Assembly: GCA_026874595.1 (NCBI GenBank)
Contig: CM049316.1
Span: forward strand, 53,949,676 to 54,013,675
DNA length: 64,000 nucleotides
Direction of reading: 5' to 3'
DNA from: Sipunculus nudus
Taxonomy: Eukaryota; Annelida; Sipuncula; Golfingiida; Sipunculidae
The notes under the pieces: model-generated
Database searches by the model: none
Told to the model about the DNA's origin: nothing
The model's input: the letters and a program-made list of their open reading frames with translations, nothing else
Program-made: the position numbers and the translations under genes
In this document: positions 9,961 through 23,190 of the stretch, one piece after another
Numbering within the stretch: the stretch's first letter is position 1
How the letters are laid out: every line of letters begins with the position of its first letter

Positions 9961-11917
9961 TAAACATCTCAAAGTACATAAATGTGTAGAATATGGGGAC
10001 AATAAATCCATGTTTGGCATACTTACTTTTATTCTTATCCAACCATACAGTACTGTATTTCCCATATTATCAATTTTCACTTTGTCTGCCTTTTTACAAT
10101 CACTCCATGACCACTGCACAGAAAACATCTTAACTTCTGATCGAACAGGGAGACAAATTCCTAGCAACTGCTGCCGACGGAAAACGGTACAAGTGCACCC
10201 GACACTTCCAACTAATTTGAACCTGAAAGTCAATTTTTGTTTCAAAAATATATAAAAAATTATAACCACTTTAAAAGGTAAATGGAGCGACTTTGAAATT
10301 AAGTTAGGTAAAGTCATTTCTTCTCAAAAGGTGGCCTATTAAGAATACCATCAAACTAATGCATAATATGTTGTATCACTATTTGATCTTTACTGAATTG
10401 CAATATGGCTACAACTTTTGATTTAATCCTTCAGTATGAAAAAATAAGTGTCATTTGCGCTCACGTAAAGAGCTGCAGTCGTATTTACATTTATTTTATC
10501 TGTACAAGTTACGCTGAATGAATATGACTGTAAACCCATAACAACAGTTTAATAAATGTTTTAATGTTTGACATTAACACAGAACAAGTAATCAGTATCA
10601 AATGACTTCCCTATAAGTCATCCAGACATTTACATATTTACATGCAATCATATTAATCTCATTTAATGATATATGCTTTTATTATAAACGCTACCCTCTG
10701 TCGACATAAAATATGTCTAAATTTCCGATTGCAGCTCTTTCATTGAAAGAACTTAACACCGTGTATTTTCAAATATGGTCAATTAAACGGAAATGTTAAC
10801 TTCCTTGAAACCTATTAAAATTACTTTGTTTATATGGACTTATTTTAGTTATTTCCAAAACAAGGGTACATAGATATGTTTAAAAATCTAATACTTGAAA
10901 ACATGTATCACGAATTGGGTTAACATCATTATCGTTATAATAATAAATATTTCTCTCAATATTTAGACAGATAATTTAAAATAATAAAATTGATAATTGA
11001 TCATGTAAACAACTTGAACAAATGGCCACAATGTTGGACTTAAAGGTGGATAATAGATATTTGATTAATTAGGAACTTTTAGCTATATTACATACAAGGT
11101 TTGATGTTTGTCCACCCGATTAGGCCCTTCAATTCTCATGTTTCTACTCTGCTTAAAGCACCAGCGCCACCTAGCGGCCATGGACTGACCATTGTATATA
11201 CGAAAGCAAGTAAGATCAAATAAAATCAAACTGGGCCATAAATTCGTATGATTTGAACAGTTCAGTCATTTAATTTTAGTCATCAGAGAGGGTTAAAGTT
11301 CATCAAGACCCAAAGCGCCCCCTAATGGACTGAACGTTGTCCAGTCGGACTAAATTTTTCAATGAGAACCTAAGCTTTGATTTGATACCAGAAAGTAAAC
11401 TTTTGCCTCAATATGAATTGAAAATAGTTATTGTTGCATGTTTGGCCCCCACTATATCTGAAAATGTTATGATACGGGCTATCTGGTTACAAAAGGGAGA
11501 CAACGAGATTAACGTTCCCGAGGCAGCGGAAATCTTGCGCTTCTAAAGAAGCTACTGATTTAACTGCTGCCTGGTATGACCGGTTATGATAGACATAGAC
11601 ACCAGGTGGCAGGTCGTTGTCTGCTGAAAAACATCGTGCGTGTGATGAGACTAGCAGCCAACTAAATGCCAGTTTACTAACACTCGACAGGCAACAAGGC
11701 TCCGCCCCTAACTGCGTTTCATGCGCCGCTTGATGACAGTTTTATGGTTACTCTAAGTAAATAATAGGTCGAATTTTGCTCCCTCTGCGTTCTCGAGACA
11801 TCCATCGATTATTACACCAGGAGCGAAGCCATGTATCCGTTGCCGGCAAAACAGATACCAGTTCAGCGTGGTGTGCACGGAGCCAATGTTGTTCAATTCG
11901 TTTGAGTGACAACTCAC
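9961..11917. other. intergenic DNA without a supported gene
   Basis: AT-rich DNA. A weak pair of related segments (AGCGCCACCTAGCGG near 11,163 and AGCGCCCCCTAATGG near 11,313) suggests an old duplication of about 150 bp. No convincing coding exon. Confidence 0.5.
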
Positions 11918-12022
11918 CGGCCGGGCATCTTGTGTCCACAAGGACCTGTGCCAACCACGTGACAGGCCATTCTGTCTGAGCCTTTGGCCTTTTCAACCGG
12001 TTTCCGGGGCAGTGAACTGTCA
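11918..12022 (-). CDS. weak candidate exon, minus strand
   Basis: A 105-bp frame bounded by TTTTGAG (acceptor side) and a good GTGAGT donor, phase 2 to phase 2, in a locally GC-richer block (about 11,560-12,180). It encodes a basic stretch followed by ACHVVGTGPCGHKMPG. No family is recognised and no partner exons were found; chance is possible. Confidence 0.15.
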
Positions 12023-12777
12023 CTCAAAATGAAATGTAACAACATTAGCTCCGTTAATTCCTCGCTTGGATGGATTCTTTTTGTTGGCAACACGTCCCGA
12101 TAATAATGTAGATTCCTTGTCCCATCAGTTGTGTGTCGTGTTTCGGGCATTGTTTACACGCAGTCAAGAAAACCACAAATATTTATGGAATCAGTTTCTG
12201 GTCTAGCCCATACACAATGGCCTCTTCCACCCCTAAAAAGATTTTGCCAATAGTATTTATATTTAATATAAATTAATGTGACCATTTCAGCCAATCATAG
12301 AGCATGTTATTTGCAGCATCGGGTCTCATCTGATTGGCCAAACATACAATTCAAACAATTTCTTTTGTAATGACACTGATACTAGGACGGACTAAGACAA
12401 TTCGAAAATAGATTGTCACGTGACGTATAGATCTCACAGGGAAATATCCCATTTTCTAAATTCTACAAACGTGAGCGCTGAAATGAGTAGCTGATTTGAT
12501 TATCTGCAAGGATGGGGGACTCGCAGACACACATGTATATGTACGATATATAAATATATATATTTCGTCTGTATGATACTAAATTAGGTAGTTAATGTTT
12601 CACAAAATAAAGTATTATGTTTCCTGTATAGGTTAATTCTTACGCAGATATATACGAATGTATATTATTTCATAGTAAACTCATTAATAGAACCTAAGTC
12701 TTCAATTTTAATTATTTATATGTTCCAATTCCAATATATAAATATCATTCTCTGAATAGCAAGGAGAATCATTACAT

Positions 12778-12842
12778 TCACCATCCCCCCTTGCCAAAAA
12801 TGGGGAGGGGGATATAAACCCCCATCCCCCCCCCCCCCCCCC
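12778..12842. repeat. C-rich low-complexity tract
   Basis: CCATCCCCCC and a longer poly-C run flank a GGGGAGGGGG segment. A related arrangement with a poly-G run occurs near 15,440 (see findings). Confidence 0.8.
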
Positions 12843-15800
12843 CTATCTTGACGACCCTGGCTGAAATGAAGTATTTCCCAGCTGAAATATAAAAAAAAAC
12901 AAAGAAAAGCACATAGAAATGAATGTTTGACAGAAAACAGGATAAACTTAGACAAATATTTAAGAACAAAGTCTCAGGAAAAGGGTATGCTTAAGTCTCT
13001 TTGGTAGTATTGGGGAGTAATTCTGGATTATCGTGTCAAAATCTAGCGGCAGCCAGCCACCCAAACGTCAAATTTTGATTAACTAAAGGCGTTAGGGTGG
13101 TAGTACAAGCTATTGGGTTCGCACCAAATCTAGTATACATGCAGATATGCACGCCTTTTCCAACATTGCTTTTTCATTTACATCTGGTTGTTGAACTGTC
13201 ATTTTTCCGAAGTAAGACATACAGTGATGTTATTCTGTTGAGGAAAATAATATTACATTAACGGTTGACTAACATATATTCATGTAGCAGTTATTAATAA
13301 CAGAACTGGTTTTACACGGAAAGTTTGTCTCTGCATCAATCATGAGGGCGTGACAGCTTTGTGTGAATATGTGTCATAAAGAAGAAAGGAGGAAGCTAAT
13401 GTAATTATTGTTGTGTAACAAAATCATTACTTAATTATTTAGGAAATATAACACGGCCATATAAGGCTCTGGTGTCAATTACTACCACACAGCAAACACA
13501 TCTTACTCTTAGAATGGGTGTTCTGTTATGACTTTCATCATGACTCACAGGCCCCTATTAGTTATTTTAGAAGGCCTTAGTGTCATGTTGTCATGGCTAG
13601 TCAAAACCAACACTCGTCGAAACATTTTAGAGCTGAAAGTAAATACTTCCGTTCTTTTTGGTTAGCGGGACCATTATGGATTCTCGCCCTGGTTAGTTAT
13701 TAACTGACGGTTCGAGGATGTTGTGTGGCATAGATATCGATAATCAGACGGGACAGTCCAGTCTGGATAATCTACGATGAATTAACCATTAGGCAGACAT
13801 GAGATCCTTGACGACACGTAAACACGGCATCGTCCTCATGCCATGCATTCATCATAGCTGTCTTGCACCAGCGAGAAAATTATATATACATATACATACC
13901 TATACCAGATACATACTATATTTATATATGTATATATAATTATATCAAAGATAATATATATATATATATATATTCCTATATCATTTACATAATTATACCT
14001 ATATCTATACCTATGTGTGTTTGTTTGTGTGCGTTTGTATAAAGGTTAATTACTCTATTCTTCGTCGGTGTGTCGGTTTATTTATGGAAAAGGTTAAGAA
14101 AGTAACGTCGGTGTTGATAAGAAAAAGCGTCACAGTAGTGACAGGACAGATGACAGGCAGTAAGGTTGCTGACCAGTGTTAATATTGATGACAGAACAAC
14201 ACTGTATGGTTTCAGTAGACCGGTGTTAATATTAATGACAGAACGACACCGTGTTGTTTCAGTAGCCATCAGATATTGCTCCGACGTAAAAAGCGCCCAG
14301 GAAGCGGCATCAGACCTTTCATGTAGCGCGGCAGAGCGCAGCTCAGGTTCATATCATTTTAACGAGTGTCAACAAAACGAACTGCAGTGAATGGCCCCTA
14401 AGCCTGTCTTTGCCCAACATTGATCCTCGGCAGAGGCTGGGTTACCATAGCAATGAGTTCATCTGAAGCTAGACAAAGTATGCGGCCAAAGGGAGGAGTA
14501 TTATTGGGCCGTTTGCGGCAGGTAGACGATCGATTCTTGAGTCTCATGACAAAGCAAGTGTCCCTGTATGGTTTATAAACAGGTGTGCTATACTGTATCA
14601 CGTCAGGGCGCGGTTTGCTGACACATGACATTGAAGGTTAGTTTTGTATTACTATAATAAAATTACTGTATTTCATTTTAACATGTGCTATCACGAATAT
14701 GTCCTTAAACTGGATAGTGTTTGTCATTCACGACGTGACGATGGTATCTACTTCGATGTCCTCTGCCTGCCAGGCATGTAATAAAATCCAACTGGCAATA
14801 CCTTATTCAATCAGACAGCATGCTGCATAAAACCTCAGTTTTTGCCCAAGGCCATGATCTGCGATAGGAGATTTTAAAAATATACAGAAATGGAAACAAA
14901 TTGCAATGAACTGAGTAAATTTACTGTTTAAAACGAGTTCTGTATTAGAATGTGTGCTTGTGTGTATCTGAAGGTGAGTTTTAACACAGGATATATATAC
15001 ACACACACACATATAAATATATGTATGTAAGCATAATACATTTGGCACTGACCACCTCTGAGTCCGGCCTGTGAGATACCTGCATTTGGTCAGATTTAAA
15101 TACATTTTGTAATATACATATACCTTTCAGCTTTTCAGGATCTTTTCAAATTCCATCACAGTTCTTTATCCACAATATTTGTCGACGAATAATCCTAGAA
15201 TGGATTGAAGAAACACAAATAAAACAGATACTAAGTCACGAAGAAATACAAAATTAAATAGATAGCACGTCACTGTGGGTGTTTTCAATACAAGGTCTGA
15301 CTGCACATGGGGCTCCCTATAGAACTCTAACGTGTGCTCTGAAGTCTCATCTCACTCTACACATATGGCCTCTCATGTCGCCTGTATATATGTTGTACTA
15401 CTTAATTCCCAATATATGAATATTATTATCAGAATATCGGGGGGGGGGGGGGGGTTGACCATCTTTGACCGCCCCCCTTGCTAAAGGGTTGGGAAAATGT
15501 AAAAGACCCATAACCCAGAATGACAAGTAGACATAGAAAGATTGGAAACTAATGATGATTAATCCATCGACCACTCGGTAACTGACCATAGCTAGCTGGT
15601 CATCTCACATCCAATCACATTCTTATTCGTTGGTTTATCTATGAATCTCTATTCACCCATCGGTTCATATAAAAAGGCTGCACTTACACAAAATCTTCTT
15701 CCTGGGCCAGGCCTTGATCGATCAGTCAATGAAGTCGATTTATATTGCGGGTTGGGGGTGACCGCAATATATGAAAAATATGTCACATACCTGAAACGGA

Positions 15801-16257
15801 ATATGTATAATAAAAAGCTATAATTCACAGCTTTTCGTTTTAAGTCTGACTTAATTAGCTCTACATGTTGTCCATAGCAATACTTATTTTTATTTCATAT
15901 TAGACTGATTATAGGAGACATGTCAGCCTTGTTAGAAATTAAACATTCTAATTTTTAACTGTGTTAATGACGCTCTTGATGAAGTTTCAACAAATATATT
16001 CGAGGGCGAAGAAAAAAAATTAAACAAAGTGAATATAAAAGGATCAAAGTTTTATGAAAGAATGTCATACCTTATGTGTTCCTAATTGTTAGATCATTAG
16101 GGCCAGTTACTGTACTCGCACATATGACTGATTATCACGTCCACACGAGTATAGCATGAATGTCCCTGTGTTATTCACAGTCTGGTTTGTTATAACAAAC
16201 TTAATGTACTGCAGCCTTATGTAACAGGGTGTTGAATGATGAATCAGCATACAAATA
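12843..16257. other. intergenic DNA with small repeats only
   Basis: It contains imperfect TA-rich tracts (13,880-13,975), a two-copy 47-bp repeat at 14,171-14,264 and a poly-G run at 15,440-15,453. No supported coding sequence on either strand. Confidence 0.5.
14171..14264. repeat. two tandem copies of a 47-bp unit
   Basis: Copies begin GACCAGTGTTAATATTGATG (14,171) and GACCGGTGTTAATATTAATG (14,218) and both end TTTCAGTA. Each contains a short GTGTT/AACAC inverted pair. Confidence 0.85.
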
Positions 16258-16745
16258 TATTTATCAGTAAATAACTGTCTGTATCAGTATACAACTATAT
16301 TTATCAGAATTTAACCATCTTTTTCAGTATATAGCGATCTTTATCAGTATATAACTATCTTTATCAGTATATAACTATCTATATTAGTACATGTATATTA
16401 CTATTTTAATCAGTATATAACTATCTTAATCAGTATGTAACTATCTGTATCAGTGTATAACTATCTTTATCAGAATATAACTATCTTTATTAGTGTATAT
16501 TACTATCTTTATCAGTATATAACTATCTGTATCAGTATATAACTTTCTTTATCAGTATATAACTATCTTTATCAGAATATAACTATCTTTATTAGTGTAT
16601 ATTACTATCTTTATCAGTATATAACTATCTGTATCAGTATATAACTATCTGTATCAGTGTATAACTATCTTTATCAGAATATAACTATCTTTATTAGTGT
16701 ATATTACTATCTTTATCAGTATATAACTATCTTTATCAAAATAAA
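16258..16745. repeat. 20-bp minisatellite
   Basis: About 24 copies of AGTATATAACTATCTTTATC with point variants (CTGTATC, TTATTAG, CAGAATA). Higher-order repetition of a few units is visible, e.g. 16,460-16,520, 16,560-16,620 and 16,660-16,720. Confidence 0.93.
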
Positions 16746-17942
16746 ACGATCTTACCCAGAATGCCAAAAAAAAAAAAAAATTGAACCCACGGCTGTAATG
16801 ATTTTGTTCCAGTGTTTATCAAGTTCCCAGAATATAAGGCAGGTGTTAATTAAATTGATCATCCTCCCGGCCAAAAGTGAGCCAAAATAAATTATATAAT
16901 GAAATATAATATGTTAGTTATCCTTGTGAGTTTCAGTGGTAAAATTTGTTTATATTAACAATGACCCGGACAGACGTCCATAAAACCAGTGTGTTATATC
17001 AAACCACAATGCCAGACAGCCCTGTGGTAAAGTAGTCAGCCTGTATCTCCCTCGTGTTGAATGTCATGTTTGTCTATCTGTTGTAGCAACTAAAGTCTGA
17101 TTTATGAAGGGACAATATAATTATTGTTATTTATGTTTTTATATACTGGCATATCAATTCCAAAGGGTAAGCTGCAATGAAGAAAAGAGACATGGGCCTT
17201 ATCAGTTAATATGAAACCAAACCCGCATCTTACAAACTATTTGGCAATGAAAATTCAGTACTCTCAGCATTTGTGAAAGCCGTCACTTTCTCAGAGCATC
17301 TCGGTCCCGTACATGGGTGGCCATGTTACATGCACAAGGAACTTATTGATGGGTTGACTAATGTTCTTAAAAAATAACAATCAAAGTGAGCTTGGCAGAC
17401 CATGAGAGTTGTGGCTAAATGTCAATGGACATGCACCCAAGGGTAGAACACGTTTTTAAATTCCTATTCTGTCTGTTTATTATTGTCTGGATGTTTGTTT
17501 CTTTTATACATGCAGCTAAAACAACACATGTTGGATAGCCAGTTCTGGTTTCCTCGTGCATTTTGTACAATTTTAACGACAGCGTAACAAATTTTGGTGT
17601 TTACCTTCCACACATATATATTCCTGTAAATATCCCAGGCCGGAAGAAACTCATTTCAGATTTCTATTATGATCACGCGCTCTGATTTCATTTTACAGAA
17701 TTATGGAGGCCGTGATAGAGAATATTCCTGTGTTAAGTTTGAATCAAAAGGCTCAATTTACATGTAGTACATTACTTATATAATTAACCTGGAAAGTGTA
17801 TAGCATCAATATACTTTAAAATTTGAACTAAAATGCGTAGTAAAAGCATCACTTTAGTAAAACTCGGGGTATACTTGACCTCAAAACTATACTTGAGTAG
17901 ACAACCCCCCCCCCCAAAAAAAAAGAGCTTCATTTTTGGAAT
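16746..17942. other. intergenic DNA, nothing supported
   Basis: AT-rich sequence with a poly-A run near 16,767 and a C(9-10)A(9) run near 17,906. I see no gene. Confidence 0.5.
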
Positions 17943-18287
17943 AAAGCCGACCATACACGAGGCGACATGTCGCGCGACATGTCGCAGAACACGAATGTTC
18001 TGCGACATGTTACACAACAAGAACAGTCCATACACACAGCGACATGTTCTGCAACATGTCCTGCAAAACTATGATAAAAACTACATGCACCGAACATAAC
18101 TTCCTGGTTTCAACGAAATAACACAATTTATCAATATAAGTGCGAGTTACGAAAAATGTATTCTGCCTAGGACATATTTCGTCTTGTTTCTCTTTATTAA
18201 TATAGATATATAAGAAAAATAGGCATAGGTATTCAGGGATAGCTACACAATTTCTTCTGAGTTTTCTGTTGACCGCGCAAACATATA

Positions 18288-18340
<53 letters not shown>

Positions 18341-18560
18341 CACCCTAATCAGACACAGTGAAACCATGGACGGTCACATTATCAATGGATAACATGATCA
18401 ATCGTTATATATATAACTGTTATTTGTTGGCTTTTCCCAACACTTGGCCTGATGTCGCGCGACAAGTCGCAGGAAAAAGAAACATGTTCCTTCTTCTACG
18501 ACATGTCGCGCAACTCATGAAAACGTCGCGCGACATGTCGCCTCATGTATGGCCGGCTTA
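17943..18560. mobile_element. MITE-like TIR element with nested palindromes
   Basis: The ends are inverted repeats of about 35 bp: AAGCCGACCATACACGAGGC on the left against the reverse complement of GCCTCATGTATGGCCGGCTT on the right, each continuing inward into GCGACATGTCGC palindromes. More copies or variants of GCGACATGTCGC / GCGCGACAAGTCGC lie inside both arms. The centre carries a (TA)n tract (18,283-18,339). There is no coding capacity. TTAA or TTA-like bases sit at the right edge, but no clean target-site duplication is visible. Confidence 0.8.
18283..18339. repeat. (TA)n microsatellite
   Basis: Near-perfect TA dinucleotide inside the TIR element. Confidence 0.95.
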
Positions 18561-19798
18561 AGTCTCTCGTTCACTGGGTTGTGGAACCCATCCATAGAAC
18601 AAATTTCTCTGGATAGACCGTCATCCACGAATTCCAACCGTCAACATGAATAATTATGTGTAATTAATAAAACGTTGACGACAAGAGTTATCGATGTTCA
18701 GTTAAATATACTATAATAACAAATGTGTGTGTTTATATAAAAAAAACTCAGCTCTCTATTAGACAGGGAAACGTGCACAAAACCTATTCTCAAGACACTT
18801 ATCTTAGAGGTTATATTTGTTGAAGAACACTAATGTAAAATTGAGGTTAATGATTCAATAATAAAAAAAAATCATGCTATGATCTTGTCCATTTCAATAA
18901 ATCATTGATGTTTTTACCTTGGTTTTTTTTTTTTGTTCGTTTTTTCCCCATCTTATTAATTGTTTACTATTTTGTATGATTTCATCTTTAAATTATTATT
19001 ATTATTTGGGACAAGTCCGGCCTCCTGAGGAATTCGGGACTTCTGCAAGAGCCCATTTCGGCCAATGAATACAAGCGCCCTGCTCATTTAAATATAATCT
19101 TGATAGTGCCCAGGGTAAAACAAGGCTATTGAAATACGACAGAAGCGACAGAAATGTCTTAAATAGAGCACAGATATAAATAGTAAATGGTATGTATACC
19201 AGACGGCGCTATATACAACAATAAACGTCTGATAACTATAGTCATGTAACCCATAGGCACAGACGAACACGAGATGTGACACTATTATATATGAGCCTGA
19301 ACTGTGAAGTTGGAACTTCAGATACTAACAGTGGATTTTCCCCAAGTGTTAGTGACATTTCCATATGTTGGTCATACTTTATTTTTTGTAAACAAATATT
19401 TGTTGTGTTTGACTGTAGTATTTTATATGCATTTTCATGTATAGTGGCAAATATATGACTGCCCCGTTAATATCATGACATTACTGTCGTTTTCGATTTA
19501 ACTCGCTTTAACATGCTTTGCAAATTAATCGAGGTCACGGTTAATTCAAAATGGACAAATAAGAGATAATTCACGATTGTTTTTCCCAGGTACTTTACAG
19601 AATAAAGGTCCCAATACCTAATTTCAAACCAATTTAAAACTTTCTCGGTCAAAAGTTTAAGATTTGTGCCTACGCCTTGGTAAAACGCACAGAGACGAAT
19701 CCCATTACCTGCCTATGTAAGCTTACCTATTAAACCGTAACCTACCAACCTCTCTGCCTAAAATTGATTGCACTTATTCTTTGTTTCGCCACATACAG
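18561..19798. other. upstream flank of the first CNG coding exon
   Basis: No coding exon found. Because the exon at 19,799 has an acceptor directly before its ATG, a 5'-UTR exon and promoter should lie here or further left; I cannot identify them. Confidence 0.4.
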
Positions 19799-20076
19799 GA
19801 TGTCAGCATCAAGTAGCCGGCAGGAGGCGCCACTCATCCATGTTTCGCAGGCTCGGTCGTCTTCGGGTTCCCTTGGGGACGACAAGGACACCGACTCGGA
19901 CGGCGGCATTGACAACCCTATATTTACGTTTGAGAATGTAGACTTCGGTTTCCGGGCCTCCGGGCCAGCTGCGGAGCTGGTGAATGTGGCGCTACCTACG
20001 CCATGTTCTACGCAGACTACACCGGAAGAGCAGAAGACAGTTGTTGCTGAGAAAGAGGTGAAGCAAGAAAACGGCG
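19799..20076 (+). CDS. CNGB: CNG channel beta-type subunit, exon with start codon
   Basis: A pyrimidine-rich tract ending CATACAG sits directly before GATG, so this is probably the second transcribed exon, with the ATG at 19,800. An in-frame ATG at 19,764 would lie in the intron. The exon encodes 92 residues and ends at a GTGAGC donor in phase 1. The peptide is Ser- and Asp-rich (SGSLGDDKDTDSDGG) and looks like a disordered cytoplasmic N-terminus. Joined to downstream exons it belongs to a cyclic-nucleotide-gated cation channel, a tetrameric plasma-membrane channel opened by cGMP or cAMP in sensory cells. Beta subunits are modulatory and have long N-termini. The assignment comes from the S1-S2 exon; this exon alone has no recognisable domain. 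Intron 1 is about 10.3 kb. Confidence 0.8.
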
Positions 20077-20404
20077 GTGAGCTAAATGATTTTTACATTT
20101 ATTTTTATTAACTTCGTAATAATCAATTTTATAATAAAGACCACATACGTAGAATGAGAGAGCTTTTTATTCCAAACCCGTGAAGAAGTAAGTTTAGGGG
20201 TTGTTGCAACCTCTTACTCGAAACGAACCTTTTCTAGGTAGGCCCTTTGAACGGCCGGAGCTACTTGTCTCAACTCCCAATCTTCAAAATCAAAATTGGT
20301 GACATTTCAAGGAGACATCTTTTTATATTTCACATGCGTATGCTTACAAAATATTAAATATTATTTATTCCGAGTAGTCCTTACCACCACAACACCCATG
20401 ATTA

Positions 20405-20620
20405 TGTAACTTGTCTTGAAACAGTTCTAATCCAACATATTATCAGACTACATTATCCTCTTCACTACACTTTTACAAACGCCCCTGGTGTAGGTAGAAG
20501 CCGCGCTGCATTGTGGGTCACATTGTGACGCCCACAAACCCTAAACAGCAGAGTCCTATACTCTTGTGAGTGTAAGTTTGCGCAGTGTGGGTTTGGGTAA
20601 CATATCCTAGCAAAGTGATA
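20405..20620. repeat. dispersed repeat, copy 1 (intronic)
   Basis: This segment matches 54,925-55,110 in the same orientation. Shared landmarks are CACCCATG, CTTGAA, TCCAAC, a CTTCACTACA block, GTGTAG, a TACATTGTG/GCATTGTG block and AGCAGAGTC. Family unknown. Confidence 0.55.
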
Positions 20621-23074
20621 TTGGAATTTTAATACCACTACATTGTTCTTTCTCTGTTTATAAATGGTTTTACCTCTTTGTTATTCCAGTGTTTATAATA
20701 AATATAATCCCCAGAAAGAAAAGTTTATCCTGTGGCAAAACACAACGTACAAGTCCAGCCGAGCACGTTTCACTCTACACAAATTCTGGTCTCTGAACTA
20801 GATCTTGAAGCACTATCAAACTCGGGAAGACTGGAACCGGAAATACGGGACTGGATCACGTTGACACTTTGGTCTTAAAATCACTTTTCCACTCGTAACA
20901 TTATTTATAGCATTGTGGTATGTTAGCATTGTGGTATGTCAATAAAAAAATTGCGGTTACGCATGCTCTTAGCTTGTGGGTCGGGAGATAGAATAGTCTT
21001 GTATGTGTTCACTCCACATCCAATATATGGGTTTGACATTTTATAAAATTTATATCTGTATCCGTAGGCTAACAATTTGGTTCCAGTACTGGTTGGCTCA
21101 CAGGAGTATATCTGCCTTAGAACACCATAGCCATGTTTGAAATCAACATGAATGCCGTCATTACTGTACAGGCTACACGATAGATTTGTCTGAAATCGTA
21201 TTGATTATTATAATGATAATGCGAAAATGTTATCTTAAAATTATTAACAGTTGTTTCCCCTTGAAACCACTATATACTATAATAATCATCAACTTTGTCT
21301 TTTTTAGACTTTTCTTACAATTTTATTTTAAAAAAATTCGAAAACATATTTAAGTAGAAAATTTGTATAAATATTTGACATACCGTTCGCATTTTCATGT
21401 GCCTCGAAAAACGGTGAAAGCTAAAAATGCCACAAAAACGGATCTGAACTAAGCATCTGGACACCAGGAATCCAGGACAAAAACTTGCATTTTATTTGCG
21501 GCTGCTGCCACCTGATGGCTAATTTCATAACGAACTAAATCAGACTTAATTCATCAACATCTTCTGGCAACATTCAGCTCACGGTACTAACTGAACTCCT
21601 CGAGTTAATGGTAACAGTGTATTACTTTTTGCAGCAGCAGTCTTTGAAATTATTCAGAGTGCAAAATTAGCGTCATATTGACCCACTGGCATAACGACCA
21701 GATTACTGGCGCCAGAGTGTCATGACATGTACGTCTGAGGATCGCTAATATGAGGATGCAAATATTTTCGTCATTTCTGACAACGCTTCATGGGCTACAG
21801 GTACACTGTCAATCAACATAAACCAGACCATCCGTTAGCATGTTTTGTGTACTTTCTAATAATACCAAATATGAACGAGAAAAGTTCCTGTTTAACCCAG
21901 CTCATTGGTAAACCCCTCGGCATGTTTGTTGAATTTATGACCACATGAACACAAGCATGGCTCGCACGGGTTACAGGACGCAGGCAACTTGCCGGCGACA
22001 CAGGAAATGACCCGTGTCCATGGAGGCGGTGTTTCAGTTTGGGTTGCGAGCTCACATATATACTATTGTGTTTATTCACTATTCTAAGCATAATTTTGAG
22101 AATATGGGCCGTTTACCACAATATGAATGCAACCAGATGCAAGACCACTGCGATACATTCCTCCATATTACTAGTATCACGACTCGGGTAGGCTTACCAG
22201 CCCAATTATCCGATTGCCTACTGAGTCGGGTTGTCACGGCTAGTGCAAAATACGGTTAAAAAATACAGTTGAAGATATTCAGACTGCAAAATAGGTTAAG
22301 AACATATATGACTATGATACTGACATATCGCATATTTCTTTTTATTTCTTCATTTGTTTGAATGTCACGCAGTCAGTTTTACGAAAAGGTTGGTAGCAGT
22401 TTGAACGCCAGCGATCTGCATACGGTCATGACCATTGGCTTGTATGGACTTGTATTGGTAACCAAATCAGCGTCTAGATGGCAGCACTCCTGATTCAACA
22501 ACAGTTCGTCGTTTCATGTTGCATATTTGCGTGTATGCAGCTCCTTATAGTTTGTTAACTATTATATTATTCTGGTTTCCTAGGGAACCGGGAAAGAGGT
22601 ATATGCCACCCAACACGGCTTTTTACAAACGGAACTGTTGTGTAAGGTGTTCGATATGCATGAACCAACAGACAGATATTCTAAACCCGAAAAAAGTTAT
22701 GAGCTATACCCCATAATAGGTGATACAGCATGACGTCATGCTTCACGGAGTGAATACGTACATATTCAGTCCATTCTTTTGCCGGGGAAAACTTAGTACA
22801 CTTTTAAACATTTGGGTGTGTGAAGTCACCTGCCTGGTTCATAGTTTATAAAGATAACTGCACTGGACACTACTGATTGAAGGATATTAAACACATATGT
22901 AGGCTTAGTACATATGATACAAAATCCATAAATTACAGAACAACTTCAGAATGAGATGTTTACCATTAAACTATCCCAATTTTTTTTCGAAATTATACTC
23001 TTTTTCTCTCAGAGCAGTTGCATTAAATCTATTTTAAACCATATGATTCTACCCAGATACTTGCATTAATTATC
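20621..23074. other. CNG intron 1, unannotated part
   Basis: No additional exon or clear element identified. Open frames here are short and AT-driven. Confidence 0.5.
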
Positions 23075-23190
23075 AATTCCAACCTTGGTTCCATTGACAT
23101 ATATTGATAACACAGTATGCTTTCTCTTCTGATAATTAAATACCATCTCCTTTGTTTTGCCAGCATCTACTATCAAGTTATGGTATCACA
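23075..23190 (-). pseudogene. small LINE reverse-transcriptase fragment
   Basis: The minus strand reads YHNLIVDAGKTKEMVFNY followed by QKRK and YVNGTKV. This matches the region just after the RT catalytic core in CR1/L2-like elements (typically LNVxKTKEMVVDFRR followed by the next conserved block). It is a fragment of about 40 codons without flanking coding sequence. Confidence 0.6.

Noticed and set aside
9605-10255. Longest plus-strand open frame (216 codons)
   Set aside because: It runs through a (TA)n microsatellite and two copies of a diverged tandem repeat, has low-complexity IYIY, no domain and no splice context.
11337-11546. 69-codon plus-strand frame
   Set aside because: No domain or splice context; composition typical of chance frames in this sequence.
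16258-16745. Possible CRISPR-like array
   Set aside because: Repeats are directly tandem without unique spacers, and the genome is animal.
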